From a virus: 31,691 nt of DNA. The position numbers were made by a program, and so were the translations under genes. The notes under the pieces were generated by a model. That model was not told the DNA's origin and ran no database searches. It worked only from the letters and a program-made list of their open reading frames with translations. Every line of letters begins with the position of its first letter. Within the stretch, counting starts at the first letter, position 1. Positions 17,297 to 24,489 of this stretch are shown here, in pieces. The DNA lies in IMG/VR virus record IMGVR_UViG_3300047357_000301, positions 1 through 31,691 of that record; one strand, given 5' to 3'.

Positions 17297-17469
17297 ACTA
17301 TATATTCTTGTCTGCTTTTCTTAGCAGTATGTAACCTACCACTTTTTGTAGTATAAGGCTTTGTAATACCTTTAGTACCGCCTTCTGAATTAGCAACAAA
17401 CAAAAGCATTTGGAACAATGCTACTAGAATAGGTATGACTATTGCAACTAAAATAACACCATCAATCAT
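17293..17469 (-). CDS. Small single-span membrane protein
   Basis: This 58-residue frame starts with ATG overlapping the stop of the upstream gene by eight bases. Residues 5-27 (VILVAIVIPILVALFQMLL) form one transmembrane helix. The rest is basic (KKSRQE near the end) and probably cytoplasmic. The compact overlap and the clear membrane segment support it as real. Function is unknown; small membrane proteins of phages may act in lysis control or exclusion, but nothing here proves that. Confidence 0.6.
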   Translation of the reverse strand: MIDGVILVAIVIPILVALFQMLLFVANSEGGTKGITKPYTTKSGRLHTAKKSRQEYIV

Positions 17470-17668
17470 TGGTTGGTGTTTTCCATACTAATTTAATGCC
17501 ACGTCTATCCAATTCATTTCTACATTTTTGTTTGACCTTAGGCTTTTGTCCCTTGTTGATATAATCTATCAATTCCTCTTTGGGAGTATTTTTAATATAA
17601 AAGTTTTGTGTCTTTTTACCTTGCCCTTTAACAAAGGTAGTTTGACTTGGTTTAAATTTTACTGGCAT
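17462..17668 (-). CDS. Small basic phage protein
   Basis: This 68-residue basic protein reads MPVKFKPSQTTFVKG at its start, with a C-terminal part KQKCRNELDRRGIKLVWK. I recognise it as a small protein recurrent in marine T4-like phages, with no known role. A ribosome binding site (AAGAGAAG) lies just before the ATG, and a late box lies about 45 bases upstream. It is the first gene of a two-gene minus-strand unit. Confidence 0.7.
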   Translation of the reverse strand: MPVKFKPSQTTFVKGQGKKTQNFYIKNTPKEELIDYINKGQKPKVKQKCRNELDRRGIKLVWKTPTND

Positions 17669-17712
17669 CTCTTCTCTTAGTTACACTACAAATTAAGTTT
17701 TGTAGTTGCGAT

Positions 17713-17719
17713 TATTTAT
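17713..17719 (-). promoter_or_regulatory. T4-type late promoter box
   Basis: The minus strand reads GATAAATAATC, 45 bases before the ATG at 17668. It is paired back to back with a plus-strand box at 17761. Confidence 0.5.
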
Positions 17720-17760
17720 CAAAAACTTAAAACTATGCTTAACCAAAATGGAGACGAACG

Positions 17761-17767
17761 ATAAATA
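17761..17767 (+). promoter_or_regulatory. T4-type late promoter box
   Basis: CGATAAATATT lies 50 bases before the ATG at 17817. The leader contains AAAGGATT as ribosome binding site. The 148-base region between the two divergent genes holds this box and the one at 17713 and nothing else that I can identify. Confidence 0.5.
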
Positions 17768-17816
17768 TTGGTATAGAAATAATTTGTTTACAATTATTAT
17801 AAAGGATTAAAAAAAC

Positions 17817-17984
17817 ATGTCAAAAACACCTTATGAAATTAGGTTAGACTTAGTAAAAGAAGCAAAAGAAATATTACAAGCAAAGGCCAAAAACCCTGAG
17901 GATATGCCTACCACAGAGGAAGTTCTCAAAGAAGCAGAGCGTCTTAACGAATTTGTATCCAAGAAGCCATTCGGCGAAAGATAA
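17817..17984 (+). CDS. Small helical phage protein
   Basis: This 55-residue protein (MSKTPYEIRLDLVKEAKEIL at its start) is strongly helical and charged. It ends in FVSKKPFGER. AAAGGATT gives a proper ribosome binding site. Small proteins of this pattern occur in many T4-like marine phages, with unknown function. It lies upstream of the tRNA pair and may share a transcript with it. Confidence 0.7.
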   Translation: MSKTPYEIRLDLVKEAKEILQAKAKNPEDMPTTEEVLKEAERLNEFVSKKPFGER

Positions 17985-18044
17985 ACACCAAAATATTCCA
18001 CCCACCACTTCACCTAGATGTAAATACAACTATATCAATTTAAG

Positions 18045-18120
18045 GCTCGGATAGCTCAGTTGGTAGAGCAGGGGTTTTGTAAACCTCAGGTCGTAGGTTC
18101 GAATCCTATTCCGAGCTCCA
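18045..18120 (+). tRNA. tRNA-Thr (anticodon TGT)
   Basis: The cloverleaf is complete. Acceptor arms are GCTCGGA and TCCGAGC; the D arm is GCTC/GAGC; the anticodon stem GGGGT/ACCTC closes the loop TTTGTAA; the T arm is GTAGG-TTCGAAT-CCTAT. The discriminator is T and the CCA end is encoded. It reads ACA codons, which are very frequent in the genes around it. Confidence 0.95.
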
Positions 18121-18126
18121 TTTTGT

Positions 18127-18202
18127 GGGGCGGTAGCTCAGTTGGGAGAGCGTCTGGTTTGCATCCAGAAGGTCGCAGGTTCGACCCCTGTTCGCTCCAC
18201 CA
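18127..18202 (+). tRNA. tRNA-Ala (anticodon TGC)
   Basis: Acceptor arms GGGGCGG and TCGCTCC pair with two wobbles. The D arm is GCTC/GAGC; the anticodon stem TCTGG/CCAGA closes the loop TTTGCAT; the T arm is GCAGG-TTCGACC-CCTGT. The discriminator is A with encoded CCA. It lies six bases after tRNA-Thr, so both are probably cut from one precursor. It reads GCA, the preferred alanine codon here. Confidence 0.95.
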
Positions 18203-18280
18203 TTTTGTTTACCAAAATCACCACAAAATTTCCTTGCAATTTATTAAATACTATTAACACATACTTTAAAGTAGGACACA

Positions 18281-19168
18281 ATGGCAAAGAAAAAACAAAA
18301 AACACATAAGAAGCCTCAACAAGCATCAGATGATTTAATGCATAAACTTCTTGATCAAAAGATTGAGATACCTGTTGGGTTACTTAGACAAAAGCATATC
18401 TTTATAGCAACACCTTGTTACGGTGGACAGTTGGGCGAGCCATACTTCAGAAGTATGATGAGACTTGCTATAATGTGTAACAAATATGATATTCCTTATA
18501 CTATTAGTACACTAGCAAACGAGAGTTTAATCACAAGAGGCAGAAATACACTTGTAAGTTTCTTTATGGAAAATCCAGAAGCAACACACTTGTTCTTTAT
18601 TGATGCTGATATTGAGTTTGAGCCTGAAGACGTTTTAAGAATGGTTGCATATGATAAACCAATTACTGTAGGTGCATATCCTAAAAAGGCAGTTAATTGG
18701 GAAAGTATTATACATGCCGCCAGAGCAAATCCAGATGAAACAGCACAAACTATTGAAGGACACAGTTCTAACTATGTTGTAAACTTTGACTTCTTGAGAG
18801 ATGAAAAAGGCGAGAAAACACCACAAGTGCAAATCTCAGATAACTTAATTAAACTTAAAGATGCTGGTACAGGTTTCATGTGTATTAAGAAAGAAACTAT
18901 ACAAGAGATGTTTGATAAACATTCTGATTTAAAATATGCTAACGACATTAACGTAGATCAAAAATTTGAGAAACACATGTACGCATTGTTTGACTGTATG
19001 ATTGATCCAGAAAGTAGACGTTACTTATCTGAGGATTATACTTTTTGCAGACGTTGGCAACAAATGGGCGGAGACGTTTGGCTTGATCCAAGAACAGCAC
19101 TCAATCATGTTGGACATTATACATTCAGAGGAAATATCAGAAAACTATTAACCGGAGAAGCATACTAA
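18281..19168 (+). CDS. Glycosyltransferase-like protein, GT-A fold
   Basis: This 295-residue protein has a basic N-terminus (MAKKKQKTHKK), a first strand HIFIATPCYGG, a nucleotide-region helix (ITRGRNTLVSFFM), and the metal-binding motif FFIDADIEF (Asp108-x-Asp110) typical of GT-A transferases that use nucleotide sugars. A later segment, DAGTGFMCIKKE, and a C-terminal DYTFCRRWQQMGG are usual in this group. It may glycosylate phage DNA, virion proteins or host surface polymers; the acceptor is not deducible. It overlaps the next glycosyltransferase by one base. Confidence 0.85.
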   Translation: MAKKKQKTHKKPQQASDDLMHKLLDQKIEIPVGLLRQKHIFIATPCYGGQLGEPYFRSMMRLAIMCNKYDIPYTISTLANESLITRGRNTLVSFFMENPEATHLFFIDADIEFEPEDVLRMVAYDKPITVGAYPKKAVNWESIIHAARANPDETAQTIEGHSSNYVVNFDFLRDEKGEKTPQVQISDNLIKLKDAGTGFMCIKKETIQEMFDKHSDLKYANDINVDQKFEKHMYALFDCMIDPESRRYLSEDYTFCRRWQQMGGDVWLDPRTALNHVGHYTFRGNIRKLLTGEAY

Positions 19169-20055
19169 TGTCAGAGCAAGTTGAAACCATAGAAAGTAAA
19201 GTAGATAAAACAATTATATCTGTGTTGTTGCCTACAAGAGGCAGAACAGATGTTCTAAAGAAAAGTTTAAAAAGTTTAATTGATAATGCAAATGATCCAA
19301 CAAGACTAGAGATACTTTTAGGACTAGATGATGACGATGAAGCAACTAGACCTTATATCGAAAAACATATTGCACCATATATGCAAGAAAAAAGTGTTGA
19401 ATGTAGAGCAAATATATTTGAACCTTTAGGCTATGAAAAATTAAACATTTATGTAAACACACTGGCCTCATCAGCAACAGGACAATGGATATTCTTTTGG
19501 AACGATGATGCAATAATGGAAACTAAGGGTTGGGACGATATCATTGAAAGCAAAAATGGTGAGTTCAAATTATTTGCACCTAAGGATAATCATGACGGTC
19601 ATCCTTATGCAATACTGCCTATACTACCTATGGATTGGTTTAGACTATTAGATCATTTAAGTATGAATGCACAAAACGATGCATGGTTAAGTCATATTGC
19701 ATACATGTTAGATATTTTTGAAAGAATAGACATACAGTTTTTACATGACAGAGCAGACTTAACAGGTAACAATGATGATGAAACTTTCAAAAATAGAAAG
19801 TACATGGAAGGTAATCCAGACGATCCAGCAGACTTCTCACATCCAGATATGCAACAAGCAAGAGTTAGAAGTGCATACAAACTAGCATGGTTCTTAGATA
19901 GAATTGGCAAACACTCAGACTGGTGGGATAAAGTTGTAGCAGGAGAACAAGATCCATTTGAGAAAATGGTATTCCCTGAAGGCGTTAAAGGTGCAGGGCA
20001 GTTAGAAGCAAACAAGGAACCAGAAATATCGGATGACGAAATTATAGAGTTGTAA
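19168..20055 (+). CDS. Family 2-like glycosyltransferase
   Basis: This 295-residue protein begins with the first strand of GT2 enzymes (ISVLLPTRGRTDVLKKSLKS, residues 17-36), followed by LLGLDDDDEAT (50-60) and the metal motif FFWNDDAIM (Asn112-Asp113-Asp114). The C-terminal third is charged and ends in a very acidic tail. It is coupled to the transferase before it and sits two bases from a 2OG-Fe(II) oxygenase, so the three may act on one glycan or glycoconjugate. That pathway is inference. Confidence 0.85.
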   Translation: MSEQVETIESKVDKTIISVLLPTRGRTDVLKKSLKSLIDNANDPTRLEILLGLDDDDEATRPYIEKHIAPYMQEKSVECRANIFEPLGYEKLNIYVNTLASSATGQWIFFWNDDAIMETKGWDDIIESKNGEFKLFAPKDNHDGHPYAILPILPMDWFRLLDHLSMNAQNDAWLSHIAYMLDIFERIDIQFLHDRADLTGNNDDETFKNRKYMEGNPDDPADFSHPDMQQARVRSAYKLAWFLDRIGKHSDWWDKVVAGEQDPFEKMVFPEGVKGAGQLEANKEPEISDDEIIEL

Positions 20056-20057
20056 TT

Positions 20058-20582
20058 GTGCATCAAGTTTTTAGAAATGTATTTTCGCAAGAAGAACTTG
20101 AAGAAATAAGATTCCAATTTATATCTAAATGTAAAGAAGAGTCTCAAGACGATGATATTTTTAATAGAAGCAAGTTGACACTTTTAGGCACTAAGTTCAA
20201 AGGTCCTTACACTAACAAAATAAAAGACAGTATCCTAGAAGCAAACAAAACATTCAATATGACATTGTTTGAAGATACACCGTTTGAAAAATGGAATCTA
20301 AGTACTTACACCGATGGCGGATTTTGTACTAGTCACAATGATATAATAGAGGGTGTAGATTGGCAAAGAAAACTAACAGTTATTGTAGAAATTTTTAGAG
20401 ATTGTGAAGGCGGGGAACTTGAGATGAGTGATCAAGATTTTGTAACAAATAAACTACCTTTAAATTTACAACCAGGAGATGCTGTAGTTTTTCCTAGTTT
20501 TGTAAATCATAGTGTTACACCTATAACATCAGGAACAAGACAATCACTTACTGGTTGGATAAAAGGACCAGCACTAACATGA
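20058..20582 (+). CDS. 2-oxoglutarate/Fe(II)-dependent dioxygenase, P4H-like
   Basis: The start is GTG at 20058, two bases after the previous stop. The 174-residue product has the iron triad His93 and Asp95 (SHNDIIEG) and His151 (NHSVTPI), with Arg161 positioned to bind 2-oxoglutarate. LQPGDAVVFPSFVNHSVTPI is the usual prolyl-4-hydroxylase-like pattern. The enzyme would hydroxylate a protein side chain or a small molecule using oxygen. T4-like marine phages often carry several such genes of unknown substrate. It ends in an ATGA overlap with the SGNH hydrolase gene. Confidence 0.88.
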   Translation: MHQVFRNVFSQEELEEIRFQFISKCKEESQDDDIFNRSKLTLLGTKFKGPYTNKIKDSILEANKTFNMTLFEDTPFEKWNLSTYTDGGFCTSHNDIIEGVDWQRKLTVIVEIFRDCEGGELEMSDQDFVTNKLPLNLQPGDAVVFPSFVNHSVTPITSGTRQSLTGWIKGPALT

Positions 20583-21244
20583 GAATATTGTGTTTCGGAG
20601 ATAGTTTTACTTACGGCGTAGGTATGCCTGATTATGTAGAGCATGGACCTAATAGTTTGTATGCATACCCTCAATTATTAGGAGAGAATTTTAAAACTTC
20701 TGCACTAAACTATGCGGCTCCAGGAGCAAGTAACAAAGAGATTTGGAATATTATATTACAAACTAAGTTTAGTCCTGCCGATGCTGTAGTTATTATGTGG
20801 TCACATCCTTCTAGAACATGTGTTATCAATACACCACAAGAAGATCCTTATACTACAGAGAAATGGAAAATTGCTGATAACATGACAGGAAAGTTTTGGA
20901 CTGAACATCAAACAGCATTAGGCTCATGGCATGAAACAGAACAAGCAGAAGCATACTATAAACACATACACAATGATGTAGATGCTGAAATAAGTACACA
21001 ATTATACATGTCACATATTGATTTGTACCTCAGATCAATAGGCATAAGCATTATTGTACATGCTATGATACCACATGTAGGTATAAGAAGAACGCATTGG
21101 AATAACCTAAAAGTGTTAAAATTCTTCCCTAGTGATACAACACCAGACGGTCATGCCGGCATAGCCTCTCATAAGAATTTTGCTAAAATAGTCTCACGTC
21201 AAATAACAAAACACCAAATACCTCCAAAAGTTATACAAAAATAA
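20579..21244 (+). CDS. SGNH/GDSL-type hydrolase
   Basis: I place the start at the ATG overlapping the previous stop, which gives 221 residues beginning MRILCFGDSFTYG. Block I has Ser9 in GDS; block III is probably GASNKE; Asp190-x-His192 (PDGHAG) completes the triad. No signal peptide is seen. Its place at the end of a glycosyltransferase and oxygenase operon suggests esterase or acyl-transfer action on a glycan. It is only distantly similar to the SGNH gene at 3572. Confidence 0.82.
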   Translation: MRILCFGDSFTYGVGMPDYVEHGPNSLYAYPQLLGENFKTSALNYAAPGASNKEIWNIILQTKFSPADAVVIMWSHPSRTCVINTPQEDPYTTEKWKIADNMTGKFWTEHQTALGSWHETEQAEAYYKHIHNDVDAEISTQLYMSHIDLYLRSIGISIIVHAMIPHVGIRRTHWNNLKVLKFFPSDTTPDGHAGIASHKNFAKIVSRQITKHQIPPKVIQK

Positions 21245-21247
21245 CAC

Positions 21248-21275
21248 TTGACAAATATCTGTTTTCTAGTATAAT
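21248..21275 (+). promoter_or_regulatory. Sigma70-type promoter for exonuclease gene
   Basis: TTGACA (21248-21253) and TATAAT (21270-21275) are separated by 16 bases. The leader to the ATG at 21297 includes AAGGAGT, a strong ribosome binding site. Early transcription by host polymerase is expected. Confidence 0.8.
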
Positions 21276-21296
21276 TAATATTTAAGGAGTATTCGT

Positions 21297-21833
21297 ATGG
21301 CCACACATGCTATGATAGATATAGAAACACTAGGCACAGAGCCTGATTGTGTTGTGCTGTCTGTTGGTGCAGTAAAGTTTGATCCTTGGACATTACACGA
21401 ACCTCATGCTAAAACACTATGGCGTCCTGATGCAAGTGTACAAATGGACAACGAACGTAGTGTATTAGAAGACACTTTACAATGGTGGGCAAAACAACCA
21501 GAGCATATTCAAGCAGAAGCATTCAGTGATGATAATCGCATAGAACTAAACAGTTTTATGGGAGAACTAAACAAATACTTAGTAGGTTGTGATAAGATAT
21601 GGTGTCAAGGACCACAGTTTGATATGGTAATACTTGAAAACTTGTACTCACAATTCAATCATCATAAAGGTTGGGCATTTTGGCAAATAATGGATTGTAG
21701 AACACTTTTTAACATTATGCCAGTTGATCCTCGTAAAGCAATACAGCAAAATCTACATAGTGCTGACGAAGATGCATACTACCAAGCAGTATGCGTACAG
21801 CAGTCTTACAAGCACTTTAACGTAAGTCAATGA
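21297..21833 (+). CDS. DEDDh 3'-5' exonuclease
   Basis: This 178-residue protein carries the exonuclease motifs Asp8-x-Glu10 (IDIETLG), Asp109 (GPQFDMVILE) and His154 with Asp159 (HSADEDAYYQA). These bind two metal ions. The nearest named relatives I can suggest are T4 DexA-like and other phage DnaQ-like exonucleases. Proofreading is unlikely because T4-like polymerases have their own domain, so DNA or RNA breakdown or recombination is more plausible. It has its own strong early promoter and overlaps the next gene by four bases. Confidence 0.88.
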   Translation: MATHAMIDIETLGTEPDCVVLSVGAVKFDPWTLHEPHAKTLWRPDASVQMDNERSVLEDTLQWWAKQPEHIQAEAFSDDNRIELNSFMGELNKYLVGCDKIWCQGPQFDMVILENLYSQFNHHKGWAFWQIMDCRTLFNIMPVDPRKAIQQNLHSADEDAYYQAVCVQQSYKHFNVSQ

Positions 21834-22156
21834 GTCAATACACAGATAAAATTAATAAAATAGCAGAAGATTTTGCAGAAATAGAATACTACGAATCAGT
21901 AAATGCATTAGAGGCCAGGAACGGTATGATGATTCTTCATTATCAGCATGGTGGTAAAAAAATAGAGTTCACCAGAGACAGTGAGTACGAAGAAACAGTA
22001 GGTAAAGCAGGTGATATTATTGTATTGCCTCCTACAGACAAAGACTACCTAATACTCAAAGATCGATATACATCAGAAACTTGGGGACACAAAATAGGTA
22101 AATGGTGGAAGAAATTTAGGAATATAAAGTACTCAAGAGGATTTTGGACCGATTGA
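21830..22156 (+). CDS. Hypothetical phage protein
   Basis: This 108-residue protein is coupled to the exonuclease by an ATGA overlap. It reads mostly as a small alpha/beta protein (MMILHYQHGGKKIEFTRD; AGDIIVLPPTDKDYLILKD) with a basic, aromatic C-terminus (KWWKKFRNIKYSRGFW). I recognise no family. It may assist the exonuclease, inferred from coupling only. Confidence 0.6.
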   Translation: MSQYTDKINKIAEDFAEIEYYESVNALEARNGMMILHYQHGGKKIEFTRDSEYEETVGKAGDIIVLPPTDKDYLILKDRYTSETWGHKIGKWWKKFRNIKYSRGFWTD

Positions 22157-22181
22157 CAAAGATCATAAATACATGTACAAT
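22153..22181 (+). promoter_or_regulatory. Sigma70-type promoter with nested late box
   Basis: TTGACA (22153-22158) and TACAAT (22176-22181) are separated by 17 bases. The spacer contains ATAAATA (22165-22171). The layout closely resembles that before nrdA. It overlaps the stop of the preceding gene and drives the small gene at 22210 and the desaturase. Confidence 0.7.
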
Positions 22182-22209
22182 ATGCTTTTAACTTCGAAGA
22201 GGTGATAAT

Positions 22210-22389
22210 ATGGACCCAGTACTATTTTTTATACCATATGTAATTGGTACATTGCTAGGACTACATTGGGGATTTAAGAGTGGTATCAGAAATGGTTCTG
22301 AGGCTACAATTGATGCACTAATGGAAAAAGGTTTTTTAAAGTGGAAGAAAGGGAGGGAAGGCATAGTTGAATTCATAAAGGTAGACTGA
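22210..22389 (+). CDS. Small membrane-anchored phage protein
   Basis: This is a 59-residue frame with GAAGAGGTG as ribosome binding site. The N-terminus, PVLFFIPYVIGTLLGLHWG, forms a transmembrane helix; the rest is a cytoplasmic amphipathic and basic part (MEKGFLKWKKGREG). The stop overlaps the desaturase start (TGATG), so the two are coupled. Small proteins of this pattern recur in marine T4-like phages. A membrane-associated helper of the desaturase is possible but unproven. Confidence 0.65.
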   Translation: MDPVLFFIPYVIGTLLGLHWGFKSGIRNGSEATIDALMEKGFLKWKKGREGIVEFIKVD

Positions 22390-23141
22390 TGCTTTTTAAA
22401 CTCTTAGGAAAATATAATGGACCAATTCACACAGCAATTTTTATGTTGTGTAGTGTTGCATTCGCATATTTAACATTCTTTGAGTTTACACTTACACAAT
22501 GGTTAGCCATATTTATAAGTGGTTCCATATTTACAGGATATACCACTTCAGGATTTTTGCACAGATATTGTGCTCATAGAAGTTGGAAAATACCCCGTTG
22601 GTTAGAAGTATTTCTCTTAGGTAGTACCACAGCATTACTAAATCAACCTGCAATGGGTTGGGCGGCAATACACTTATCTCACCATAAACACACAGACAAA
22701 GAGGGAGACCCTCATGGTCACGTGCATAGTATATGGGAAAACTTTTGTGTATTCAACAAAGTACCACCATTAAGATTTGTACCTAGATGGATGTTTAAGG
22801 ATAGATTGTATGGCTTTCAAGCAAGATGGTATTGGGAAATAGCAATAGTGCTACAAGCAATAGTTTGTCTTACACTAGGATGGCAAGTGCTAGTATCATT
22901 CATTGCATTGTCTTATTTGTTCCAAATATTTGTAAATCTAGTAGGACATTCCAAGGCTAGAATGGAACCTCGTAATAGTGAAATAGGTGCATTCCTTTGG
23001 ATGGGCGAAATGTACCACAAAAATCACCACTGGAATCCAAGCAATCCTAGGTTTGGAAAGTGGGACGGAACCTACTATTTGCTCATAAAATGGGTACAAA
23101 TGTTCGTTTCTGAGCCAAAATTACCTAAAAAAATCTTATAA
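22389..23141 (+). CDS. Membrane fatty acid desaturase
   Basis: This 250-residue integral membrane protein has the three histidine clusters of acyl desaturases: HRYCAH (58-63), HLSHHKH (95-101) and HKNHH (210-214). These hold the diiron centre. Hydrophobic segments lie at about 13-35, 37-56, 70-88 and 150-188. The enzyme would introduce a double bond, most likely delta-9, into host acyl chains and so alter membrane fluidity. Electrons must come from host ferredoxin or a similar donor. Desaturases are known auxiliary genes of marine phages. It is expressed from a sigma70-type promoter via the small gene at 22210. Confidence 0.92.
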   Translation: MLFKLLGKYNGPIHTAIFMLCSVAFAYLTFFEFTLTQWLAIFISGSIFTGYTTSGFLHRYCAHRSWKIPRWLEVFLLGSTTALLNQPAMGWAAIHLSHHKHTDKEGDPHGHVHSIWENFCVFNKVPPLRFVPRWMFKDRLYGFQARWYWEIAIVLQAIVCLTLGWQVLVSFIALSYLFQIFVNLVGHSKARMEPRNSEIGAFLWMGEMYHKNHHWNPSNPRFGKWDGTYYLLIKWVQMFVSEPKLPKKIL

Positions 23142-23179
23142 ACCCAGTAAAAACAAGCGGTTACACCCTACTAAAACGG

Positions 23180-23207
23180 TTGACAAATGGCCAGAATTTG
23201 CTATAAT
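23180..23207 (+). promoter_or_regulatory. Sigma70-type promoter for the alarmone hydrolase operon
   Basis: TTGACA (23180-23185) and TATAAT (23202-23207) are separated by 16 bases. The ATG at 23241 follows with GTAGGAG as ribosome binding site. It heads a four-gene run with one-base overlaps ending at 24809. Confidence 0.8.
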
Positions 23208-23240
23208 AGTTGTATATTAAATAAAAAGGTAGGAGTTTTT

Positions 23241-23669
23241 ATGTTAGCAAACGAAGTAAAAATAGCAGGCGATACGGTTCGTAAGCAACGTTTTGGTATG
23301 GCTAGTGTTCATGACGAGAACAAGACGTTTACAGGCGATGTTCTTTTCACAAATCAACTTAAAGCAGACCCAAATGGTAACATTTGGAATAAGAGTATTG
23401 AGATGAAATTCGAAGATACTGCTCAGGTTGATGGACTTACAGTTTGGAAATCAAACGGTGAAGTTCCTTTCGCAGACATGCTGTTGGACTTTGTTCAAAT
23501 TGGTGCTATCACTTTTGAACAAGCAGAGTTTTCTTTACTGCAAAAGCAGAAGGACGATTCAGCATCATTGGATACTCTTTACAGAGCAGACGATGGTAAC
23601 ATCTACTTAGGCGAAGGTGCTCTTGCTTATAGAGACGAGCGTCTTGCAAAAATCCAGGAGGCAGTATAA
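23241..23669 (+). CDS. Hypothetical phage protein
   Basis: I start at the ATG after TAGGAG; an in-frame ATG at 23187 lies inside the promoter and cannot be used from it. The 142-residue product is soluble and mixed in charge (FTGDVLFTNQLKADPNGNIW; ADDGNIYLGEGALAYRDERL). I recognise no family. It is the first gene of an early operon with a second unknown protein, the HD hydrolase and the SWIM protein. It overlaps the next gene by one base. Confidence 0.65.
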   Translation: MLANEVKIAGDTVRKQRFGMASVHDENKTFTGDVLFTNQLKADPNGNIWNKSIEMKFEDTAQVDGLTVWKSNGEVPFADMLLDFVQIGAITFEQAEFSLLQKQKDDSASLDTLYRADDGNIYLGEGALAYRDERLAKIQEAV

Positions 23670-23992
23670 TGTTGACAGTAGAAATTCATAACGAAGCGGT
23701 ACAGAATGCCGCACAGGCAACTCAACATTATATTGATACGGTTGGTGAACATCCGTTCAATTGTGGATTTGCATGGGTAACTGCCAATGTTAAAGGCAAC
23801 ACCAAAGTAGGCAAGAGTTTTATTGAACAGGGTTTTGAGAAAAGTTACAATGGAGGTTACCAAATTTGGAATCCAAGTGGTAACTACACTCAAGACGTTG
23901 GTGCTAAAATGGCTGGTGCTGATGCTTATGTGACTACAGTCAAAAAGTATCTTCCAGAAGCACCACTTTACACAGGATCAAGGTTAGATTAA
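23669..23992 (+). CDS. Hypothetical phage protein
   Basis: This 107-residue protein is coupled to both neighbours by TAATG overlaps. Features are a helical N-terminus followed by HPFNCGFAWVTANVKGNTKVG and NGGYQIWNPSGN, an arrangement of small beta strands with aromatic residues. It is of a type seen in marine phages without known function. Tight coupling to the alarmone hydrolase is its only functional hint. Confidence 0.65.
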   Translation: MLTVEIHNEAVQNAAQATQHYIDTVGEHPFNCGFAWVTANVKGNTKVGKSFIEQGFEKSYNGGYQIWNPSGNYTQDVGAKMAGADAYVTTVKKYLPEAPLYTGSRLD

Positions 23993-24489
23993 TGTTAGAC
24001 AAAGCAGTCCAATTTGCCACTAAGGCACACGGTAGCCAGGTACGAAAGTACCATGGCACTCCGTACATTTCGCATCCTTTAGCAGTTGCAGAAATTGTTA
24101 AGTCAGTTCCGCACACTGAAGAGATGTTAATGGCGGCTGTTTTGCATGATGTTGTTGAAGACACACCTGTAACTATTGAAGAGATCAAGCAAGAGTTTGG
24201 TGATACAGTTGCAGAGATTGTTTACTTTTTAACAGACATATCCAAGCCAGAAGATGGTAACAGGGCTCATAGAAAGCAGTTAGATGCTGAGCACAATGCT
24301 AACGGTCCTGCAGAAGCACAGACTGTTAAGGTTGCTGATTTGATACATAACAGTTCAGATATAGCCGCACATGATCCAAGGTTTTGGAGAACATACAAGA
24401 TGGAGAAGTTGAACACTTTGAACATGTTGGATAAAGCAGATGAGACTCTTAAAGCAAGAGCATTTGCACAAATTATGGAAGGTAAGTAA
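23992..24489 (+). CDS. SpoT-type HD hydrolase (small alarmone hydrolase-like)
   Basis: This 165-residue protein consists of the HD hydrolase domain of RelA/SpoT enzymes without synthetase or regulatory domains. Motifs are HGSQVRKYHGTPYISHPLA (13-31, with His28), AAVLHDVVEDT (48-58, with His52-Asp53 and Glu56-Asp57) and VKVADLIHN (112-120, with Asp116). The metal ligands His28, His52, Asp53 and Asp116 are all present, so (p)ppGpp hydrolysis is plausible. That would relieve the host stringent response during infection. A different nucleotide pyrophosphohydrolase activity is possible. It sits in a sigma70-driven early operon. Confidence 0.87.
   Translation: MLDKAVQFATKAHGSQVRKYHGTPYISHPLAVAEIVKSVPHTEEMLMAAVLHDVVEDTPVTIEEIKQEFGDTVAEIVYFLTDISKPEDGNRAHRKQLDAEHNANGPAEAQTVKVADLIHNSSDIAAHDPRFWRTYKMEKLNTLNMLDKADETLKARAFAQIMEGK

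Noticed and set aside
17831-18013. Minus-strand open frame of 60 codons
   Set aside because: It is antisense to the small helical gene at 17817, which has a ribosome binding site and a recognised phage pattern.
18060-18257. Open reading frame across both tRNA genes
   Set aside because: It is produced by reading through the tRNA sequences; the cloverleaf structures account for the conservation.
18203-18280. Possible promoter between tRNA-Ala and the glycosyltransferase gene
   Set aside because: TTGCAA is present, but no convincing -10 hexamer follows at a proper distance, and TATTAAATAC deviates from the late box.
23187-23240. Upstream in-frame start for the gene at 23241
   Set aside because: The extension lies within the sigma70 promoter and its start point, so it would not be in the mRNA; the ATG at 23241 has its own GTAGGAG site.
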